Assembly: GCA_948474755.1 (NCBI GenBank)
Contig: CAOLHI010000562.1
Coordinates: forward strand, 992,001-1,056,000
DNA: 64,000 nucleotides
From: Ctenosaura bakeri
Taxonomy: Eukaryota > Chordata > Lepidosauria > Squamata > Iguanidae
Direction: 5' to 3'
The notes under the pieces are model-generated. The model worked only from the letters and a program-made list of their open reading frames with translations. It ran no database searches and was not told the DNA's origin. Shown in pieces: positions 11,985 through 23,796 of the stretch (its first letter is position 1; the number at the start of each line of letters is the position of its first letter). The position numbers and the translations under genes were made by a program.

Positions 11985-12923
11985 TCATTCCTCTAATCCT
12001 TTAATAGCAAAATTCCCCCATTCCGCTTCAAATATAGATAAGATTGGCTCCCAATCCTCTTTAAATTGCTTCATCGAGTTTTTGAGTAGTATTGTTGACA
12101 ATTTATCCATTTCAATTAAATCGTATATCTTAATTAACCACTCTTGTATTTCAGGTATTTCCTCCTGCTTCCACTTATTCGCATAGGTCATTCTGGCTGC
12201 GATAACCATATAGGTCAGCAACTTTCTTTGGGATCTTTTTTTTAACAGTCTTATTCCATCATAGATATTCAATAGATATATCTCCGGCTGCATTGTAAAT
12301 GTAATTTTCAATATTTTTGTTATCATATTATGAATTTGAGTCCAAAATATCTTAGCCTTCTGGCAAGTCCACCAAAGGTGAAATAGGGTTCCCTTTTGAT
12401 TGCATTTCCAGCATTTATTATTTATTGTGTTATTCATTTTTGCTAAACGGGCAGGGGTATAGTACCATCTATAAAATATTTTATAGTAATTTTCTTTCAG
12501 GGGTACACTTTTAACTAATCTAAATACCATGTTCCAAGAGTTTTCCCAACTAGCTAATTGGATAGGGCGTCTTATGTTCTGTGCCCATTTTATCATGTTG
12601 TCTTTTACCGTTTCTTCTTCCAATTCTACTCTCAATAAAAGCTTATATATTTTTGCAATACAATGTTCAACTCCTGGTTTTATCAATTTATCCAAATCAT
12701 TTTCCTTAATTTCTATTCCTGTAATTTTTTGGTCTATTTTGAACTTCTCCGCCAACTGCCTCTGTAATAACCAGTGTGTTGTTATACCACATTCACTCAG
12801 TTCTTCTTTACTTTTAAAATATATCTTTTCTCCTTGGCATTTTAATATTTCTTTATAGGTAATCCATTTAGATATTCTCGGTCTTTCTCTCCTATAAAAT
12901 GCCTCGTGGGGGGAAACCCACAT
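11985..12923 (-). pseudogene. L1 ORF2 C-terminal region with Cys-His cluster
   Basis: A 312-codon open frame of the ORF2 C-terminus. It starts just after the 'WVSPHEAF' block that follows RT in L1 and contains CWKCNQKGTLFHLWWTC, a C-X2-C-X7-H-X4-C cluster typical of the L1 ORF2 C-terminal domain, which supports binding of the RNA template. The frame is intact to its stop, but it is separated from RT by breaks between 12923 and 13044. Confidence 0.85.
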
Positions 12924-13043
12924 CGGTAATTTTGGGTAAAAAACCCTTTTATATTTTAACCAAATTCTTAACAGTGATTTTATTATAAAGTGATTATTAA
13001 ATTCCTTGTTTATTTTAGCCTTTTCATACCAAAGGTATGAATG

Positions 13044-14598
13044 TCAACCAAAAGGTAGGTCCGCCCCTTCTAAGGTTAACAATCTCTCATCATTTAATTC
13101 AGTCCAAATAGTCAGCCAATCTATACAACAAGCATAGTAATATATTTTTAAATCTGGGATCCCTAATCCTCCTCTCTCCTTGGTATCTTTCAAATAATTC
13201 CATTTTATACGAGATTTCTTGGCATTCCAGATAAATTTCGAAAGATCTTTCTGCCAATGGTTAAATGGGATATCATTAACTATTATAGGTAAATTTTGGA
13301 ATAAAAAGATCATCCTTGGTAAGATGTTCATTTTTATTACCGCAACTCTTCCCATTAGCGTCAGATCGAGCTTTGACCATCTTTTTAAATCTCCCTTAAC
13401 TGTTTGCCATACTTTTAAATAATTATTATCATATAGATCCACATTCTGTTTAGTTAAATTAATTCCTAGATATTTAATTCTTTTAGCTATTTTAAATTGT
13501 AATTCAAATTCAAATTCTTCTCGAATAGTCATATTCTTTGTTAATATATTAGTTTTTTCTGGGTTTACCTTAAAGCCAGACATATTTCCGTATTCATATA
13601 TCAGGGTTTTGAGACGCTTCATGCTTTGTATAGGATTATCTAATAAAATAACCAAGTCGTCCACAAAAGCCCTGTATCTTAACTACTTGGTTTTGAATAC
13701 ACACTCCTTCTATCTCTGATTCATTTCTTATTTGAATATTTAACATTTCAATAATGACCAAAAAGATTAAAGGTGACAATGGGCATCCCTGCCTCATCCC
13801 TTTCTTAATGTTAATTTTAGGCGTTTGCTCTCCATTTACTATTATATTTGCGGTCTGGTTCTTATAAATTTTTGTTGCCCAGTTAGTAAATTTTTCTCCT
13901 ATATTTATTCTTCGTAAAGTCTCTTGGATAAATATCCAGTCCACATTATCAAAAGCTTTCTCAGCATCTAAGAAGATTAAACCTAATTTTTTCTCATTGT
14001 GCTTTTGATAATACTCTATTATGTTTAATATTACTCTCACATTGTCTTTTATTGTTCGTCCTGGGAGAAAGCCATTCTGATCTTGATGGACCCAATCTTT
14101 TAGGATTTTTTTCAATCTTTCTGCTAATATAATGGCAAATATTTTATAATCAGTATTCAAAAGAGCTATCGGCCGGTAATTTTTAACTTCCAGATGGTCC
14201 CTTCCTTCCTTAGGAATTAGGGTTATCAAAGCCCCCCATGACACAGGACAGTCTTCATAATCGATTTCATTCAGGACTCTCTGCAGAGGTCCTACCAACT
14301 GATCTTGAAAAATTTTGTAGTATTGAGATATAAACCCATCTGGTCCTGGGGCTTTACCTATCTTGAGTTTTTGGATTGCACTTAAAATTTCTGATCTCGT
14401 AATTGGTTTATTTAACTCTAACCTTTGATCGTCCCTAAGTAATGGTACTTTTATTTCCTTAAGATACTTTCTTATATTTTCCTGTTTAGTAGTGCTCTCA
14501 TCATCCTCAAATAACTTCTGAAAATATTTCTGAAATACCAATTTTATTTTATGCTGTTGACAATATATTTCCATTCCTTCCCTAATTTCCAATATCAA
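13044..14598 (-). pseudogene. L1 ORF2 reverse transcriptase, frameshifted
   Basis: Two overlapping frames (13636-14598 and 13044-13664) together cover RT. The first has 'KAPGPDGFISQYYK', 'IALLNTDYKIFAIILAERLKK', 'FLDAEKAFDNVDW' and 'GMRQGCPLSPLIF'. The second starts at the catalytic box, read as FVDD instead of the usual FADD, then 'GFKVNPEKT'. A frameshift at about 13665-13680 separates the palm just before the catalytic Asp pair. RT primes on nicked target DNA and copies the element RNA; this copy cannot. Confidence 0.88.
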
Positions 14599-14839
14599 TC
14601 TTCTCTCTCATTCTTTTCTAAGTCTATAAGCCAGCCATTTTCCAGTCTTATTGGCATACTCATAATAATTATGTTTCACATATTTTAACTTTCTTTCTAT
14701 TACAATAGTATTCTGAATTGTAATTTGTTTCTGTAACTTCATACTTAATCTTTGCATTTTGTGGGTCCTTTTTATGTTCATCTTCTTTTTTCTTAAGTTC
14801 CTCCATGATTTTTTGATAAGTCTCCCTCTTTTTCCTTTT

Positions 14840-15715
14840 TTATATATCTCTTGTTCCCTGCACTACTGCTTTTCCTGCCTCCCATACTACACTATCTTTT
14901 AATCCTTTCCCAGTGTTATCTCTAAAGTAATGTTTCAATTCAGCTCTTACTTTCTCTATAACTTTTTCATCTCTCAGTAGGTCCTCCTTAAGTGTCCAGC
15001 AATAATTTATTTTTCTCTCCTTAATTATCCTCAATATTGGATTATGATCGGAGTATATCCTTGGTAAATTTTCCATTTCTTTAACATTTTTCACCATTGT
15101 TCTGGATACTAAAGCCATATCTATCATGGACCAGGATTTATGAACATCCGAGTAATATGTGAACTCTTTTGCACCTCCATAGAGGTATCTCCATGTATCT
15201 AACAGCATATAACTCTCCATCAGATCGAAGAAGGATTTTGGTAATTTACGTTGTGTTATCTTAGATTTTCCTGATTCTCTATCTATCTTAGGATCGATTA
15301 CCCCATTAAAATCTCCCATTATTACGATGTCATGATAGTCATATTTATCTAATGCTTTTTGCACTTCCTCATAATAGTTTGTTTTATTCTGATGAGAACC
15401 ATAAATTCCAACAACTAAAATTACTATCTGAAATAACTGAACTTCTACTCCTATATAAGTTCCATTCATATCATTGAAGACCTCTTTCGCTTTATACTTT
15501 TTATTAACATAAATTGTAACCCCTCTTTTCTTTTTACTACATACTGAAGAGAATTGTATTCCCAATTTAGGATTGTTTAGATATTTAATGTCTTTATCCC
15601 TTATATGCGTCTCCTGTAGGCATGTTATATCTGGCCTTTCCCTAGATGATGGTATATTCTTTTCCTCTTAATCGGTGCATTTAGTCCTCGCACATTCCAA
15701 GAAAGAATCTTCATT
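14840..15715 (-). pseudogene. L1 ORF2 N-terminal AP-type endonuclease, frameshifted
   Basis: The start ATG is near 15715, giving MKILSWNVRGLNAPIKRKR. A frameshift around 15640 ends that frame, and the main frame resumes and runs from 15565 to 14840. Endonuclease landmarks seen are 'GDFNGVIDP' (catalytic Asp/Asn), 'SWSMIDMALVS' and 'YSDHNPI' (catalytic Asp-His). In L1 this domain nicks the genomic target. ORF2 begins about 60 bp downstream of the original ORF1 stop (15774-15776). Confidence 0.85.
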
Positions 15716-15773
15716 TTTGTTATTCTTCCTTTACGCTTAACTTAAGAATTGCTTATTCCTGTTTCCTTCTCTC

Positions 15774-17127
15774 TTAGCCTTCTTCCTGTTCTATTTCTCT
15801 TCCTCTATCTCTATCCTCCACTTCTTTTCCTTCTTCTTCTTCCTCTCCTTCCTCCTCTTCTGTTTCTCCTTCCTCTTCCAAGTCTTCCTCTTCTTGCTTA
15901 TCTTTTACCTCTTGCCTAATTAGGGCCATTTCCGCACTACAGTGTTAAACTGCTGCTATTCCACTTTCAATGCCCTGTGGAATTCTGGGGTTTGTAGTTT
16001 ACTGAGACCAAAGAGCTCTTTGGTTGAGAATTCAAAGTGCCCTTCCCTAAACTACAAACCCCAGAATTTCATAGGAGGTTGATAGTGGAATAGCAGCACT
16101 TTAACACTGTAGTGCAGAAATGGCCTAGGTCTTCCTTCAATATTATCTTATCCTCAGCGGAATCCTTATCCAAAGCACTCTCCTGTTCTTTTCTCCCCCT
16201 TCTTATCTTTCTTTCTATGTTCGATTCTATATTCTTCCTTGATACCTCCTTTACTTTATTTCCTTCTTGATCGATTTCTTTTTCCAATTGTTCTTTACTT
16301 AGTTCTTCTCTGTACTTTTTCACAAAATCTTGTGCTTTTAGAATCGTATTTAGGACCCATCTTCTTTGATGAAATGTGAGGATAACCCCTTCTCCTCTAG
16401 CCCATCTGTACTGTATTCTGTGCTTTTTTAATATCTGCGTCAGAAAAGAATATTCCTTTCTCTTTTTTAATGTCTGGGATGGAACATCTTTGAAGATCTG
16501 TAATACTATATTATCGATGACCAGCTTGTTCATGTATGTATCTTGTATAATCAAGTCTTTCACTCTTTCTCTGAGGAAGTAAACTACGATGTCCCTGGGT
16601 ACTTTCCTCTTCCTAGCTATGTAAGAATTAATTCGGAAAATTTTATTGACTTCCAAATCTAGTTGGTCAGTGCTCCAGCCTCTAAATTGGGCCAGATTCG
16701 GTATTATTCGAGTATATAAGTCCTCTCCTTCCACTTCTTCTAGTCCCCTAATTTTCAAACATTTATCTCTGATTTTAGTTTCTGTATTGGAAACTTGTGT
16801 CGTAATTTGTTCTATTTGTGTTTTCATTTCTGGAGTTTCCTTTTCCAATTTTATTGTTCTATCTTGTAAACTATCAATTTTTTTATTCATCATCTGCATA
16901 TCCTTAGTCATGTCTTCCATCTTTTGTCCTATATTTTGCATTCCCTGCTTTATTTCTCTCATATCAGTTGATACTTTTTGCATTTCTCTTGTGAAGTCTT
17001 CTCTCAATTTAGATATCTCTTGCAATATAGTGCTTCCAAATTCCAGGAATTTTGCCTGTTCTTCTACAGAGGCCCTCCTTTGTGCTTGCTGCTGTGTCAT
17101 TACAGCTTTTCTTGTTCCAGAGGCCAT
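15774..17127 (-). pseudogene. L1 ORF1 (RNA-binding chaperone), interrupted by a MITE
   Basis: The open frame from ATG 17127 reads 352 codons, but the last 18 are MITE sequence. Native residues 1-334 show a heptad-rich coiled coil (about 30-120), an RRM-like domain (about 121-215, 'KCLKIRGLEE', 'RDIVVYFLRERVKD') and a C-terminal domain (about 222-275). Removing the 202 bp MITE plus one TAG leaves the downstream frame in register to a TAA at 15774-15776, so the original was 382 codons with a glutamate-rich tail. ORF1 proteins trimerise and coat L1 RNA. Confidence 0.88.
15924..16125. mobile_element. Palindromic MITE family A, 202 bp, TSD TAG, inside L1 ORF1
   Basis: Begins GGCCATTTCCGCACTACAG and ends as its inverse, with TAG at 15921-15923 and 16126-16128. 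The two arms are complementary over most of their length (CCACTTTCAATGCC, GGGGTTTGTAGTTTACTGAG and inverses), so RNA from it would form one long hairpin. It is younger than the L1 it sits in. Confidence 0.88.
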
Positions 17128-18890
17128 CTTATTTGAATAGACTTACAAACTATTTTCTCACAAGTAAAATAAGTTATAATTCACTTATACAGTTGTTATA
17201 GTTATTATAGTTGTTACAATTAGTTACAATTAACGTTCGGTTTTTAACCTTCTTAATTACAATTACAATTACAATTAGTTCCTCAATGCTTCATTTATAC
17301 TCATTTATACTCTATTATCTGACAATATACCTCATTTATACTCTATTATAGACTACTAACAGGGTCGTTACACTAATATTCAATATTATCTATATTCAAT
17401 ATATTCAATATTCAATATATTCAATACATTCAATATTCAATATTCTATTTTATCTAGTATTACATATTATTTCAGACCCCCCAAAAAATAAATAGATAGA
17501 TAGATAACTAAACTAAATAACTGAATAAGCAAATAAGCAAATAAAGAAAAGAAAAAAAGTTGCAGTTCAAAGATAAACAAAAATAAAATAAATGTATTCC
17601 TACAACATGCTTCTGCTCTTGACAACAAGTATAAATGCATCAGTTCCTTTCACTCTTCTATTAGTTTCAAATTCACTTTTATAAACCCATTTAAATACAC
17701 AACTATATATATATGTATATATGTATATATCTATAATTAGATTACATTCAAATTAAGTTTATATTTACATTCACTCTGTTAATGGTATACAATTTGAGCT
17801 ATTGCAAGACCTAAAGGTTAGACCACTTCTTAGCTTCTTATCCTCCTTTCCTTTTTTTTTCTTTTTTCCTCCTTTCTTCTTGAATCCTCTTTTAACTTTC
17901 CTTCTTAGCTTCTTAGCTTTTAGTTCTTTGCTCTCCTTAAAGAGGAAATTTAATTTGAGATTAACATATATGTAATATAGTTCTATATTCTCCTTTTCCT
18001 CTTAGAGCTATATTCAACTGCACGGTAGTTTCTTGTAGTCAGAGATAAGAAGCTCTTCTAATAGCCCTAGTTAGCATCCAAGCCAATCAAAGCTTCGTAC
18101 TTCATATTTCACTCCTCTGCATTATCCACTCCATTCTTACAAGAGGCTTCTATTCTTCTATTCTTAGCAGCAAAAGTTGAATGAAAGCAAAACAAAAAAC
18201 AAAAACAAAAACAAAACATCCCAAGCCTTCTTAGGCGGATTTTTAAATAGCGGTAGAGAGTTATAGAGCAAAGTTCCAATAACGTAAACCATAAGAACTT
18301 ATAACCACAGGTACCTCTCTCCGCTGCTCGTTCCCAGTTCCGAATTCCGATGCAATCCACCGCTGAGAGGAGATCTCTGAGTCAGCTGAAACAGCGAAAA
18401 CAGTTGAAACAGCTTATTGTTTCAAAGCAGTTTCCCCCTCCTTAAAGGGATACAACTCCTCTTGTTAGTAGAGTGGACCTTGCATTGGTTATTCTTACAA
18501 ATATGTCGGAATATGAGAGGATTATTTAATTATGGTACATACAGAAGAAAAGGTTTCTTTCTCTCTCTTCCTCTTCTTCTTTCACCATTCTTCAAATTAA
18601 AAGTGGTGGCGAGGATTTTCTCCGCTGGAATCCTGCTGGGGTAGTGGCAGCTCCACAGACCGCGTCGCGTTTCCCAGCCTCAGAAATGTTCGAAGTTTTC
18701 CGAGCTCCAACCCGACATTTACTGGCCTTTAGCAAGTGCCTCTGAACCCTCTTTTCCAAGGCGGTTTCCTCCACCGTTTATTTTCATAAACAATGGATCC
18801 CCAACCCCATCGGGCGTTCGTCTCTCCCACGGCTGCGCCAGGAGACGAGCGAGCTCCTCACTGCAGCCACCGGAAGCCTTGTTCTCCACC
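17128..18890 (-). promoter_or_regulatory. L1 5'UTR / internal promoter region
   Basis: The region between the L1 5' end and the ORF1 ATG. The 5'-most 300 bp (about 18600-18890) is GC-rich with several CpGs, as expected of a TATA-less internal promoter. The part nearer ORF1 is AT-rich with simple tandem arrays: repeated TATTCAATATTC units at about 17385-17450, a CAAAA run at 18187-18217 and a TATATG stretch at 17703-17735. Promoter function is inferred from position. Confidence 0.6.
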
Positions 18891-18945
18891 GCCTCCTGTG
18901 TGGTTCAGGTTCCACTGCCTTCCTGCCAAGTTGAGAAACAAGAGA

Positions 18946-19914
18946 AAATGTTTAACCTGCATTAATAGAAGCACAGTTTCTAAGCCAAGTGAAGTACAGT
19001 AATAGTTCCAATTTATTCTGTGCCAGTCAGGGCTCATTTGGAGTTCTGTGTTCGGTTCTTGATGGCTCATTTTAAGAAGGATACTGTTACCCCACAAAGT
19101 GAGAAACCTTAGAAAGATGGGGAATTATAGCTCAAAAGAGGCCTGTGGGAGGAGGATAACCACAGGACCTTTTCACCTGCATATACTAGTACTAACTGTA
19201 GGACACCAGTTGAGAGTGAAAATAATCTCTTTACTGGGGGAATTCACACACTCAAGCATGCAAGCAAGCAGTCTCACAAACCACACACGGCTAGCAAAGA
19301 TAAAGGAGAGAAAGGTTGGATAGCAAGAGTTTTGAGTTGAAGTGGGTTATAATTACCATTCCAGAGCAAGGGAATCAAGGTGAGATGGTTCAAACATGAT
19401 AGCTTGAGGGTAGCCCAGGGCACGAGAATCAGGGAGCAAACAGACAGAGTGACATGCCTATGTGCATCCAAGGTGCTATGAATAATCAGGCTTGGAGCCA
19501 GGATTTAAATACCCTTTTTCTGCCCTGAAGGGGAACATGTTAATTGCTCTCTGAGCAAACAAAAGGGTCTGGAACAGATTAATGGTCTCAACTTTAGGTG
19601 ACAAAGAACTGATGGAAGTTGTGATAGGCTGTTAATATCTGGGCAGGTAAGAGGATAGTTTTGGTAAGAAGAGGGTACCAGTTGGTGACCATAGGTTGCT
19701 CTATTGAGGTAGTTTCATTCATCTTTGTACTTGACAGTTGCATTGTTGAGGGGATTATCACAAGTCCATCAATGCCAGGACTTTCTGATCAATCCCTTTA
19801 AATGTATGACCTAGCATGCAGCTTCCAATGAAAGTCCTTTTTCCACATGGTGTTCAGCCATTAGATTTATTTTTATTTCATGCCTATTAAACAGTATTTA
19901 TAGCTAATTGTACT
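18946..19914. other. Unassigned non-coding DNA
   Basis: No supported gene or repeat ends; scattered short ORFs only. Confidence 0.4.
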
Positions 19915-20615
19915 GTATCACGGATTGGGGGTGCATGGCATGGTATCAGTACAGACAAAATAGGGCAGGTTCAGAGAAAAGCAACAAAGATAATAAGTTA
20001 TATAATGAACAAGAGATATCAGGAAAGGTCGAAAGAGCTAGACATGTTCACCTTGATGAAGAAAAGACTGTTGGGTGATTTGATTGCACCCTTTAAATAC
20101 CCCAAAGGTCATCACAGAGAGGAGGGGGCAGGCCTGTTCTCTGCTGACTCAGAAGGTAGGACCAGGTCTAATGGTTTTAAATTACAGGAAGCTAGATTTT
20201 GATTGAACATTAGAGGCAACTTCTTGACAGTAAGAGCAGTTTGGCAATGGAACCAATTGTCTAGAGATGGCCATTTCCGCACTACAGTGTTAAAGTGCTG
20301 CTATTCCACTATCAACCTCCTATGGAATTCTGAGGTTTGTAGTTTAGTGAAGGGCACTTTGAATTCTCAGCCAAAGAGCTCTTTGGTCTCAGTAAACTAC
20401 AAACCCCAGAATTCCACAGGGCATTGAAAGTGGAATAGCAGCACTTTAACACTGTAGTGCGGAAATGAGGTCTCCTTCTCTGGACATCTTCAAAAACAGG
20501 CTGGACACTACCTGCTAAGGATGCTTTAGCTGGAGATCCAGCACTAGCCAGGGGGCTGGACACGATGGCCCATGATGTCCCTCCCAACTCTATGATTTAA
20601 TTATTCTATATATAG
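19915..20615 (+). mobile_element. CR1 LINE 3' end, 5'-truncated, split by a MITE
   Basis: The plus strand encodes the CR1 RT C-terminus: 'ERSKELDMFTLMKKRLLGDLIAPFKYPKGHHREEG', then 'NGFKLQEARF' and 'AVWQWNQLS'. After the MITE at 20269-20468 it resumes ('DIFKNRLDT'-like) and ends in the CR1 3' tail with 'CCCAACTCTATGATT'. About 700 bp of element remains. Confidence 0.85.
20269..20468. mobile_element. Palindromic MITE family A, about 200 bp, in CR1
   Basis: Left end GGCCATTTCCGCACTAC, right end GTAGTGCGGAAATG with the last few bases lost. The arms are near-identical to those of the copy in L1 ORF1. No clean target duplication, because of the right-end loss. Confidence 0.82.
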
Positions 20616-20620
20616 AAAAT

Positions 20621-20643
20621 TAAGAAAGAAAGAAAGAAAAAAA

Positions 20644-20675
<32 letters not shown>

Positions 20676-20682
20676 AGGAAAG
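20621..20682 (+). repeat. GAAA microsatellite
   Basis: A run of AAAG/GAAA units with one A-rich interruption, directly after the CR1 3' end. Confidence 0.9.
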
Positions 20683-20696
20683 TGCTTTTAAGGGGA

Positions 20697-20945
20697 AGCC
20701 AGATAAAGAGAGCCCTTGAATTGTATATGGCTTCCATAGTCAAGACTAGCACTTTGAATTGTTCCCAGAAACATACAGTTGCCAGCACATGTTTCACACA
20801 GCTATTTCCAATTGATTCTCTCATTTCCAAATTTTGAACCAGCTGAAGCATCCAACAAGTCTTCAAAGGCAGCCTCATATCCAGTAGACTGCAGTTATCC
20901 AGTCTGGATGTTAGCAGGACATGAGCAACTGAATTGTGCCTACCG
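20697..20945 (-). mobile_element. L2-clade LINE remnant (RT C-terminal)
   Basis: Minus-strand translation contains 'LPLKTCWMLQLVQNLE' and 'FKVLVLTMEAIYN', matching the L2 blocks 'LPLKTIRKLQLVQN' and 'FKVLVLTFKALHG'. Strongly decayed elsewhere. Confidence 0.75.
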
Positions 20946-21671
20946 TATTCCTCTATTTACGTCTGTGTCTGTATTTCTATTTAGGACAGCATACAACTAG
21001 CATAACAGCAGGGAAAAGGAAATTAGGCCACAAATGCCAACAGAGCATACAAAATAAGAACCTGCTTTAAAACTTTAAAACCATCACCAATTTAACCACA
21101 CAGTGGGACAAGTTGTTTCTAGCAATCCAGAAGACAAAATTAAATTTGCAGGCAAGGGGAGGCAATCATTGTATTGCACTGTGCTGCTGCATCCAACTGC
21201 TTATGATCACATAGCCTTGTGTGTGGCACTGCAAACTTTTTTAAAATGGCTTCTGAGCTGGGCAAATGTTGACCTGCACTCTGTACACTTGAAAAGTACT
21301 TTCAGTGATATGTTTGCTTCAAACACAGTGCAATCTTGGATCGGAGAGTGGAGGAGTTGAATTCTGTGCTGTATGTTGCAATCAGCCCTAGGACATTGTT
21401 GTGGAGCCAAGGATAAGCTCCTATAGTTATCTGACTAGGAAATCTACCAGTGTTAGGCAGATTTTTGTGTCTCTAGAGCAATGCAAATCAGAATGTGAGC
21501 TTCAAGCCTAAATTGGTAGTCAGAAGGGGATAAGTCATTATCTCTGGACTGAGAAATGAGGAAGATGCATTCTGCTTTGCGTGTGCTTGTCCATTCCTTT
21601 CCCATACACTTGCAAAGCCAGAAGCAAATGCTTGCAGGGGAGATGCTTAAGGGGTAGAGAAGTTTCTGAAA
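20946..21671. other. Unassigned non-coding DNA
   Basis: No supported gene or repeat terminus. Confidence 0.4.
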
Positions 21672-21870
21672 GCCACCATGGTATAGTGGTTTGAGCATTA
21701 GGCTGTGACCCCGGAGACCAGAGTTCGATTCCGATCTTGGCCATGGAAAGGCACTAAGTGATCTTGGGTGTGTCACACACTCCCAGCCCCTGAAAACATC
21801 ATGATAGGTATACTTTAGCATCACTATGAGTTGAAAATGACACACAACATAGACACACACAATAACAACA
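21672..21870 (+). mobile_element. tRNA-derived SINE
   Basis: The head has an A-box-like TAGTGGTTTGAGCATTAGG (from 21684) and a B-box-like GTTCGATTCC (21723-21732). The 3' part reads 'ATCACTATGAGTTGAAAATGACACACAAC' followed by an ACA/AAC-rich tail. Copies on the opposite strand are at 29.1, 31.3 and 43.8 kb. It is not a tRNA gene, because the sequence does not close into an acceptor stem. Confidence 0.8.
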
Positions 21871-22736
21871 AGAGTTATTTCTATTTTCAGAGTAAAAAAG
21901 CAGAAATTTAGATAATCTCAAATTAAAATACTACAGTTTAACTGAGTTGATCAACAGAAGATGGCAACATAGTTATGTTTCATGGTTCTGGATACTTCAA
22001 ACAGGAGAGTGACCTCTACCAGGGCCAGAGATTTCTTGCCTGCTGTGTCCCCTCCCTGCCTGAAACCTTATTGGAAACAGTTTCTGGGTTGCCACTGGCA
22101 GAAGATTCTGGCTGTCACTGAGGGCTGAGTGTTCCCACCTGCTTGGGTGGGACCGTTGATATGGGGATGATGAATTCTTTATTGGTTTCATGGTCATACC
22201 TCTTGCAGCTGCTCTGCTGCTCCCGCTCTGCCCACCTTTCTCTACAGGAAGTCCTGAGGTAAGGGGAGCTACTTTAGAGGTAGCTAGAAGGGAACCACTT
22301 TCTTTTGGTTCTTACCTATTTTGTGGATATCAAATACAGCTAATTCCAATTAATACTTGAGTTTCCAAATTCTGAACCACATGAAGATTCTAAGTTTTCA
22401 GATGTAACCCATATTCAGTATTGTTTAATTGGCCGAGTGTGTGCTAGGGTTGTGGAATGGCGTTTGAGTGGACGTGGTACCTGGCCATGCTACAATAATG
22501 GCATCACTGGAGGGCTGCCTCTGATGAAGTGACCATGGAGCTGGTAAGAACTGAGGGAGAAGGAAACAGAAGTACAGATGTTTATATGCTGTCTCTTTCT
22601 CCAGTCTCTCTCCCCCCTCCCCCTAGGATATGGAACCAAAGAGGCCTTGGTTCTGAACTACCTTGATGATGAAAGGTACAGGATTCATGCAGCCCTCTTG
22701 CTCTTGCCCTGTCTCTCAGTGACTCTTGATATCTAG
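21871..22736. other. Unassigned DNA, possible weak L2 remnant at 22320-22440
   Basis: 22340-22430 ('TTCCAAATTCTGAACCAC') resembles part of the L2 at 20.8 kb. Otherwise no feature is supported. Confidence 0.35.
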
Positions 22737-23214
22737 GGCCCTTTCCACACGGGGGTATTAAAATGCTGTAGCACGATCTCTGACGGAGGTCGTCTACACC
22801 GTAAAATGGATTGGGGTGGACTACTTTAGTGTAATTCCACACCCCAATCGTGACCGGAAGTGGCAGCGGAGCATGCTTTTTAAAAACCACTTTCGAAGAG
22901 GTTTTTAAAAAGCACAATCGTGCAGCCCCATGTAGCCCTGTCGCAGCACCTGGTGTGGATTTGCAGGTGTGTGGAAGGGTGTGCCTGCAGATCTGCCAGG
23001 GGCGGGCTTTCCGGCTGGCGAGCTTCTCCGGTTGGTGGAGAGCCTCCGCCAGTCGTAAGCTGCCATTTTGGGTGCCACAGGACGCTGCGGGACACCGAGG
23101 AGTGTGGAGCAGTGAAAACACGCTGCTCCACATGGCGATGGACTTACCGGGTTTCAGATAAGCTCCGTTTCAGGACGTCTCAGGACATTTTTTCCTTCAC
23201 GTGTGGAAAGGGCC
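22737..23214. mobile_element. DNA element with family B ends, 478 bp, TSD TAG
   Basis: Termini GGCCCTTTCCACACG and CGTGTGGAAAGGGCC are near-perfect inverted repeats flanked by TAG (22734-22736, 23215-23217). The interior differs from the 400 bp copies. It holds a 14 bp perfect stem (GCTTTTTAAAAACC at 22875-22888 with its inverse at 22900-22913). No transposase. Confidence 0.8.
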
Positions 23215-23217
23215 TAG

Positions 23218-23796
23218 GTGTCTTTCTGGACCAGCTCAGCCAGTGGTGCTGGGGATGGTGCAAGATATTGCAGCAGCTGCATTCCTACCCCAGGGATGGC
23301 TCAGAGGAATGGCATGGGGTGGCTGTTTCTTGGCCCCTTGGTAATTGTACTGTTCCGTGCCATAGGGGGTCATCCTATCCCCCATGTTATTCTGTGAACC
23401 TTCTAAGAGTGTTCATCAGCATTTGGGAGCAAAGATTTATTAGTATTGTCAGGATGCCCTCCATATAGAGTAATGGGATATGTAGTCAAGTGAAATATAT
23501 TAGGAGGCTTGTAGCAGTAGAAGCCAGAGACCGTTATATAAACAATGTCTAACACTGCTAGGAATGTACTGATTACTGTGGCTTGTTTTTCAAGGTCTCT
23601 CAGCAGAGGGGAGGGAATGCAGGGAATTTTAAACCCATGTACTTCCATTTTACCTTTAGTCTCTTCACTAAAGTCATTATATGTACTTCACTCCAAATAA
23701 ATAATGCTTTATGCATTGTACTATTCACGTGTGGATTCTGTTCCTGACAAGTATGCTCGTAACAAGTAGCTATTTTCTCTGTCATGTGTGAATCAG
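23218..23796. other. Unassigned non-coding DNA
   Basis: No recognisable gene or repeat. Confidence 0.4.

Larger units (their letters stand above)
11392..18890 (-). mobile_element. Full-length L1 LINE, about 7.5 kb
   Basis: Minus strand, 5' to 3': a 5'UTR of about 1.76 kb (18890-17128), ORF1 (from 17127), ORF2 (about 15715-11985) and an AT-rich 3'UTR ending at a T-run at 11392. Long flanking duplications (CCTCCT.TGTGGTTC) bracket it. A palindromic MITE at 15924-16125 was inserted later. ORF2 has at least two frameshifts (near 15640 and 13670) and further breaks, so it is not active. Being full length with recognisable duplications, it is relatively young among the repeats here. Confidence 0.88.

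Noticed and set aside
20312..20587. Minus-strand ORF with 'FRTTVLKCCYSTFNALWNSG'
   Set aside because: The same peptide pattern recurs at every MITE copy (for example 15.9 and 27.4 kb); it is MITE sequence, not a gene.
21684..21740. tRNA gene
   Set aside because: A- and B-box-like motifs are present, but the sequence continues into a SINE body and tail and has no closing acceptor stem.
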